Shown here one piece after another: positions 58,844-64,000 of a stretch of DNA of 64,000 nt. A program made the position numbers and the translations under genes. Every line of letters starts with the position of its first letter. Position 1 is the first letter of the stretch. The notes under the pieces were generated by a model. That model did no database searches. It saw only the letters and a program-made list of their open reading frames with translations, and had not been told where the DNA came from. The DNA comes from Emydura subglobosa (taxonomy: Eukaryota > Chordata > Testudines > Chelidae), in contig ML679966.1 of the NCBI GenBank assembly GCA_007922225.1, positions 38,035,943-38,099,942 of the forward strand, written 5' to 3'.

Positions 58844-61800
58844 AATCAGACACACCAATCAAGATTAGTCAGCTACTGTGTTATGTTGTGATGCAGGCAG
58901 GGGCGAGATAAGGAGGGTAAGTGTTAACTAAAATAACTCAAGTGACTCAGAAGAGTCGGCATTTCTTCCAGGCTGGTAGTTTAAGCTGCCCAGAGTAACA
59001 AAAGTCCAACTCAATCAGTAACAAAATTATTTTTTTTAAAGTATAAAAGGGAGACAGAAATACTGAATTCATCCACACACATCTACTGATATGATACCAC
59101 CTCAAAATAGTGCTGAGATAATGACTGGTGAACAAGAGGAGAATGGAATCAGAAATTAGTGGACCAAAATTGGTGTCAGAAATTGGGCCTAATGAGTGAA
59201 CCAAATAATGAAAAGATGGACTATTCCACTCATCACCCACTTTTGGGGTCCTTAAAGAGGCTTTAGGGAGGGGTATCATAACAGTAGAAAAAATTTGAAG
59301 GAGCAAGCTTTCCCATCATAGGTGCCATCTCCTGGCTCCAACATGATTCTGTTGGGCTTCCATCATCTTAATCCTGTAGGGGATTCTAACCATACCAGGC
59401 CAGAGAGGATCCAAGAAGATATCATCTCCACCAGCCTGGATTAAATCCTGAACAGCACCTGGAATGTGAGACATGGGTTCCTGTTCTCCCCCATCCCTCA
59501 TGTGCCAATTTCTTTCCTCCATCTTATTTCTTCCTTTTTAATCTTTTGTCTAAGAAGAGCCTGATTTGGTCAGCCAAGAAAACCACATTTCTTGCAACAC
59601 TGCTGTGAGCCTGTGACCAGTGAGGCAGCTAAAAGTAATTCCTTAAACAGTCGAAAGCTGATAGAAGTTTGGCAAGTATTGGAGTGGCTGACAAAACCAT
59701 GTTCTGAGCCCATGGTTCTTCAGCAGCAAGATTGCAAGTAAAATTCAGCACCCATAGGCAGAAGATGCATTTTCTATCTTTACTATTTTTTTTGTGCTTC
59801 CTTTGTGTGAGTGTGCGGGTGTGTATGGGGGTGTCTGTCTTGTTTTGAATGAAAGACAGAAGAATTGGACTTTAACAGCAGCAGCTCCAGTCCATCCCAA
59901 CTAATCTTTTCCCTAAAATCATAGTTATTGCCATCCTTAATACTACCTAAATAATTGCCAGGCTGGCGGGTTTCCTTATAAAAACTCTACAGAGAACAGG
60001 AAAAGGAGTAAGATTATTCAAATGAAAGCTTTATTTCATAGTTCACATTTCAAATGCTTTAACTGTTTTTCTCCTTTTTCCTGCATCTTTAATAAAGGAT
60101 TTTAATGGTAGTTGCTGCCACGGAAATAAACAGACCAAGGTCTCTGTAGTCACAGTCCTGAACAATATTTAATTGTTTAGTGTTGTGAAGTGACAGGGTC
60201 ATGTTAACACCTTTAACTCCCTGGGCCCATTTATTTAGTAGAAATTAATATAGACCTCCCCTTAACTATATAAGCATTCCAATGAGTGCTAACTATAACT
60301 TTAACTGATGACTAGGACTGAACCCTAAATCTCAGTCTGCTCAGAGGATTATTCTGCATGCAAATAATGGGTGGCTGTTAGCTTGTTTCTTTCCCCACTT
60401 TTATTATATGCTAGCCCTTTGCAACAGTTTTGGAGTAAAATTTTCATAGGCTTCTATGTCATTTAGGCATTTAAATCCCACTGCCTTTCGATACGACAGA
60501 CTCATAACTGCTGAAGTCATTTTAGAAAATAGTAATTTGGCATTTATGAAAATATTACCATTGGCCTTTTTCTTTCTTCTGGTCTTAGGTTTGACTTTCT
60601 CTTGCTTGCTTTCTTTTTCATTCTCTTCCTTAATTTTAAACTTAGCGCCTCTTTCCATGTGGCTTTTTTCTTCCAGTCTTTGAGACTTTCAATGAGTTGG
60701 ATATAACCCACTGCTCTTGGTATGGAAAAATTTAAGAAACATAACTGTAAAATATATTTTCCTCACTATGACATGATGGATACATGGTTTAGGTTTAGGA
60801 CCTCAGTGGGATACAAATGAACTAACATGAGCTTTGAAAGGTATGTTGAGAAACACATAACCCTGAGCTTGTAGAATCATATCTCAAAATCGAGCAGAAT
60901 GTTTTCTCATAGATAGGAGATGCACTAGAGAAAACATTTTGTGAACACTGTAAGCCTTGATGACAGAAGGTGTCACAGTTCACGGTCACCTTTCCTGGAG
61001 CAATCAAAAAGTGCATGGGAAGATCAAGTTCTCAGCCACAGAAAGTGCAAAATGTGGGGCATAAGAGGAGGTACGGGAAACACTTCTGCCTGAGGCACTA
61101 TGGATGCCTCTGGGTCTTCGCATTATAAATTCTGCAATAAGCTGAGCCATATGTTTCTAAGTTGAAGTGGCAATGGACTAGTCAGCTGGTCTTTGAAGGC
61201 ACCACCTGGCAAAAAGGAGCTGGATATTGAGAACAGAACAATGTATCGCACAGAAACACACATTTCAACATGAGCAATGACAAGATCGGTACTGCTATAG
61301 CCTCAAGAAGATTACAATCTAGAATATTGCTTTCTGGTTCACTCCCCTCTCCTACTGTGAAGAGCATTTGGGTGTGAAAGATAGCAAATCATGAGCATCT
61401 TCACTGGAAGAGTCAAGCTTTTACTATATTTTTATTGTATTAAATTACATGACCCAGATTGAGCCTGATAACTTGACCAAGTGCATGGGAGCACCCTAAA
61501 GAGAACAGTCTGATATTTTCATAATCCATGATTTATAAACCTGTATATGTTATTACAGAGTGAAATCTGGGTTCTGGGGAAGAAGAGAGTGCTATTACTG
61601 AGATACATTGCCATTGGGAGAGGGTGGAAACTTGGTAAGGAAGACAAGCTAACCTGAATATTCTTAAATGTGCATTTCCAGTGTGATTTTTGGAAACATG
61701 CAGTGCCTCTAAATATCACTGATATTCACAATCTTGGGGAATGTATCATTCAATCAGCACATACCTCTTACCCAGAGAGGCACTTAAATTCTAAGCAGCC

Positions 61801-63332
61801 TCCTCTCATAAACCATATGTCAGTGACAGAAGCTGCAATTATATAAATTTAAATTTCACTTACATAGTTTATTCAAAAGCAGTGTATAATATTCTCAGTT
61901 TTGCTGTACAACATTGCTTGGTATAAAAGTGTCTGTGTACAAATAAAAAATAAAAGTGGATTGAGCAGGTAGAGATGTATTCTTGCGTTGATAAAATATT
62001 CTTTCACACATTTATTTTAAGAGATTGTAACCTTGTTTATTGATGATCATAGATTTCAGATGATAGTAGAGCTGGCTTGTTTTCTTACATCTGGAGTTCA
62101 ATAGAGCAATACCAATCAGCTTTGCTGATCAACAACTTTAAATTCTCATCATCTTTCTTTAAAGCTAAATGTCATTTTAATTCAATACAACCAGAGGAGG
62201 ACAATAACTGAAATTTGGTGACCTGGAACTTTAGCTGATGATGACCCTTGGTTATGGGTACACAGGCACAGGGGTGGAGGAATAGCCCAGGGGTAGCCAA
62301 CTTAAGTCTGGCTAGGCTCACACTTTTCAGCCGGTGCCCCACTAAGTTTGTCAGCTAACCTGAATTTGCTACATCAGGAAAAAGCAGAAGGAGATCCATC
62401 ACTCTTCATTCATGTATTCATCATTTCAGACCTTAGCTATTCCAAATGCAATTTGTAAAGCATCCTAAAATCACTCATTGTGCAGACTGGAGGTAGCATG
62501 ACAGCTGAAAAACTTCTGTCCACACACCATAATCCAATCTTGAGTAACCACTATTGACAGCTCAATGTACTCCAGATTTTTCACTACCTTTACTTGACAA
62601 ATGGGTTTAAAGGATAATTTAATGAAGAGCAGTCCACTTTTAGGGCGGATGGAGTCACTTGATCCCATTATAATAACAGTTTAAAACAAAACAAAAGGAC
62701 CTTAGATCTTCTGTTTTACCTTCTCATATGGTGGGAATAGAGTAGCCTCAGGGCTAAGATTTTTAATGCAAAAATACTGCAGATACTCTACAGGGCTAAA
62801 CTTTGGTTTAGGGGCCAAATTTCAGCCTTAGAGATTGTTCAAAATACTTTGAGGTAATGTAGTTCCAATTTTTACCCTGGCCTCATTTTTACATGCCAAG
62901 GTGGGTGTTTCAGTAAGTAGTAGAGCTTGTATTGCTGTTCTTAAATTTCCATCTAAAATCTGTACTCTTCCTGATTATAGGTTGCCCAAACTCTGTCTTC
63001 AGGAGATGAAGGAACAACCTCTGTACTACTTATTTCCAAGATATAAGACTGTCCAATTTATTATAGCTAGATTTGGTTTTACATTTATTCACTTATTGTC
63101 AATCTCTTTTAAACAATGTAATCAACTACTCAGTGAGTGACAGATATTACCAAACAAGAACATCTGCCTATGATTCATGATTGAAAGTTTGCTTTTTGGT
63201 TTTCTACTTTGAAGATGGCATGTGTTTTTGAACAAGTTATCAAATCCTCATTTACAGAAGGCATATACTTAGTTAAGTTTCCAAACCATGGAAACTGCTG
63301 TCCTTAGATATGGAAAAGTTCCTTCACATTTA
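58844..63332. other. Mostly unassigned intronic DNA
   Basis: Two minus-strand open frames lie end to end here (59522-59316, 68 codons; 59306-58947, 119 codons) in a GC-richer patch, without start context or domain matches. A single hAT-like end (CAGGGGTAGCCAACTT) occurs at 62289. The segment 60430-60500 has a short amniote repeat motif ('TTTTCATAGGCTTCTATGTC'). No exon or RNA gene recognised. Confidence 0.35.
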
Positions 63333-63541
63333 AAGCTGGTCTACATTAGAAAATTAAATCAACTCCGCTACCTCAGTCAGAGGCGTGAAAAATCCTCATG
63401 ATATAAACTAACCTAAATCCATGCGTAGATGGTGCTAGGTTGACACAAGAATTCTTCCACTGACCTAATTACCACCATGATTGCGTCTACACTGAAATGC
63501 TACAGCGGTGCCACTGTAGCATTTCAAGGGTAGACAAGCCC
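63333..63541. mobile_element. Harbinger-type MITE with TTA target duplication
   Basis: 209 bases. Left end AAGCTGGTCTAC; reverse complement of the right end GGGCTTGTCTAC (9 of 12 alike). It is flanked by TTA on both sides (63330-63332 and 63542-63544), the PIF/Harbinger target size and sequence. Internal text 'GACACAAGAATTCTTCCACT' and 'GTCTACACTGAAATGCTACA' fits the common turtle family. Non-coding. Confidence 0.85.
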
Positions 63542-63544
63542 TTA

Positions 63545-64000
63545 GATTTTGCCCGTTTAAATCTGGAGTTTTGGAAGATCTACTTCATCTTTGGGATTGT
63601 AAAATTTTCCAGATTCTAAGAGCATGCTGGATTTTACCTTGAGTATAAAATGAATTGTTATTAGCATCTCAAAAATATTCTGTTTTTTTTTCCGCAATAC
63701 CTGCTAGTAATTAAATTGGGGGCAATTTTTGCCCTTTTACCATTGTGTCAAATAATTCATTTTGATTGATATTTTAATGTATTATATGTATATTGCTATT
63801 TTAGATTAATACAAAAAGAAAAACCATGCACAATAGAAATGTCAGTCTATTTTAATAACTTGACTGCTCATACACTTTCATAGCTTTCAAATAAATCACT
63901 TTCCTCACTATGTTTCCTTATAATTATAAAATATAATCTCTCTTTAATCTCCATGCTCCCCCTCCTGTTGGGTAATTTTGATTTCTTCTTGGTTTCTGCT
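63545..64000. other. Unassigned intronic DNA
   Basis: AT-rich; no recognised feature. Confidence 0.5.

Larger units (their letters stand above)
627..64000 (-). other. SGCZ: SGCZ intron upstream of the exon (3' part)
   Basis: Everything to the right of the exon must be intron if the SGCZ call is right, because transcription runs right to left and no further exon with splice sites was recognised. The preceding exon should encode the membrane helix and the conserved GIYGWRKRC-like segment; nothing like it was seen on the minus strand. The acceptor is CAG at 627-629, with only a short, weak pyrimidine run in front of it. The intron is at least 63.4 kb here and is filled mainly with mobile-element relics, annotated separately. 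Confidence 0.82.

Noticed and set aside
62285..62400. Single hAT-like terminus CAGGGGTAGCCAACTT.
   Set aside because: No matching inverted end or 8-base duplication could be found, so a complete element cannot be supported.
1..64000. CRISPR arrays, bacterial operons, tRNA or rRNA genes.
   Set aside because: None seen. The regular short repeats present are microsatellites or one triplication, and the sequence is clearly animal nuclear DNA.

Overview
The window is amniote nuclear DNA, most likely from a turtle. It is AT-rich, has no bacterial-style gene packing, and is full of CR1-superfamily LINE copies. One of these (18232-18455) carries the 3' tail typical of turtle CR1 ('CTGACCCAGTATGGCCGTTCTTAT'-like). 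It also holds short fold-back DNA transposons with 'TGTCTACACTGC'-type ends and retroviral LTRs of the kinds common in turtle genomes. A crocodilian is a less likely alternative. The species call rests on recalled repeat families and was not checked by alignment.

Only one host exon is recognisable. On the minus strand, 525-626 is a 102-base, phase-0 internal exon with a consensus AG acceptor and GTAGGT donor. Its 34 codons match zeta-sarcoglycan (SGCZ), just outside the membrane segment. The window is therefore the 3' end of one very large SGCZ intron (627-64000), the exon, and the first 524 bases of the next intron. Transcription runs right to left. Every other open reading frame I examined is either inside a mobile-element relic or has no coding signature.

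Layout by coordinate: exon (525-626); LTR relic (about 1650-2292); a large inverted-repeat element (7989-8298); L2-like LINE relic (9840-10930); second LTR (about 12420-13195); fold-back element (16012-16193); CR1 tail (18232-18455); a LINE reverse-transcriptase relic (19930-20262, resuming at 23310-23460) apparently split by a decayed 2.2-kb gene of a large transposon-associated protein family (21090-23280); CR1 (24430-25064); a long minus-strand CR1/L3-like LINE (25668-28015) split by a fold-back transposon; several fold-back transposons (28350-41400); a PIF/Harbinger-like element with a Myb/SANT-like gene relic (41729-44279) split by an LTR; CR1 ORF2 (44860-45840); a DIRS-like gag relic (45860-47800) carrying a hAT-type MITE with target duplications; CR1 tails (47850-48185, 50410-50670); an LTR (51165-51862); another minus-strand CR1/L3-like LINE (53925-55305) split by an LTR-like insertion; a 56/57-base tandem triplication (57293-57460); and a Harbinger-type MITE with TTA duplications (63333-63541).

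I found no convincing new biological system. What stands out is the number of nested insertions that can be ordered in time, the decayed ORF family at 21-23 kb, and three of four LTRs lying in the same direction as the host gene.
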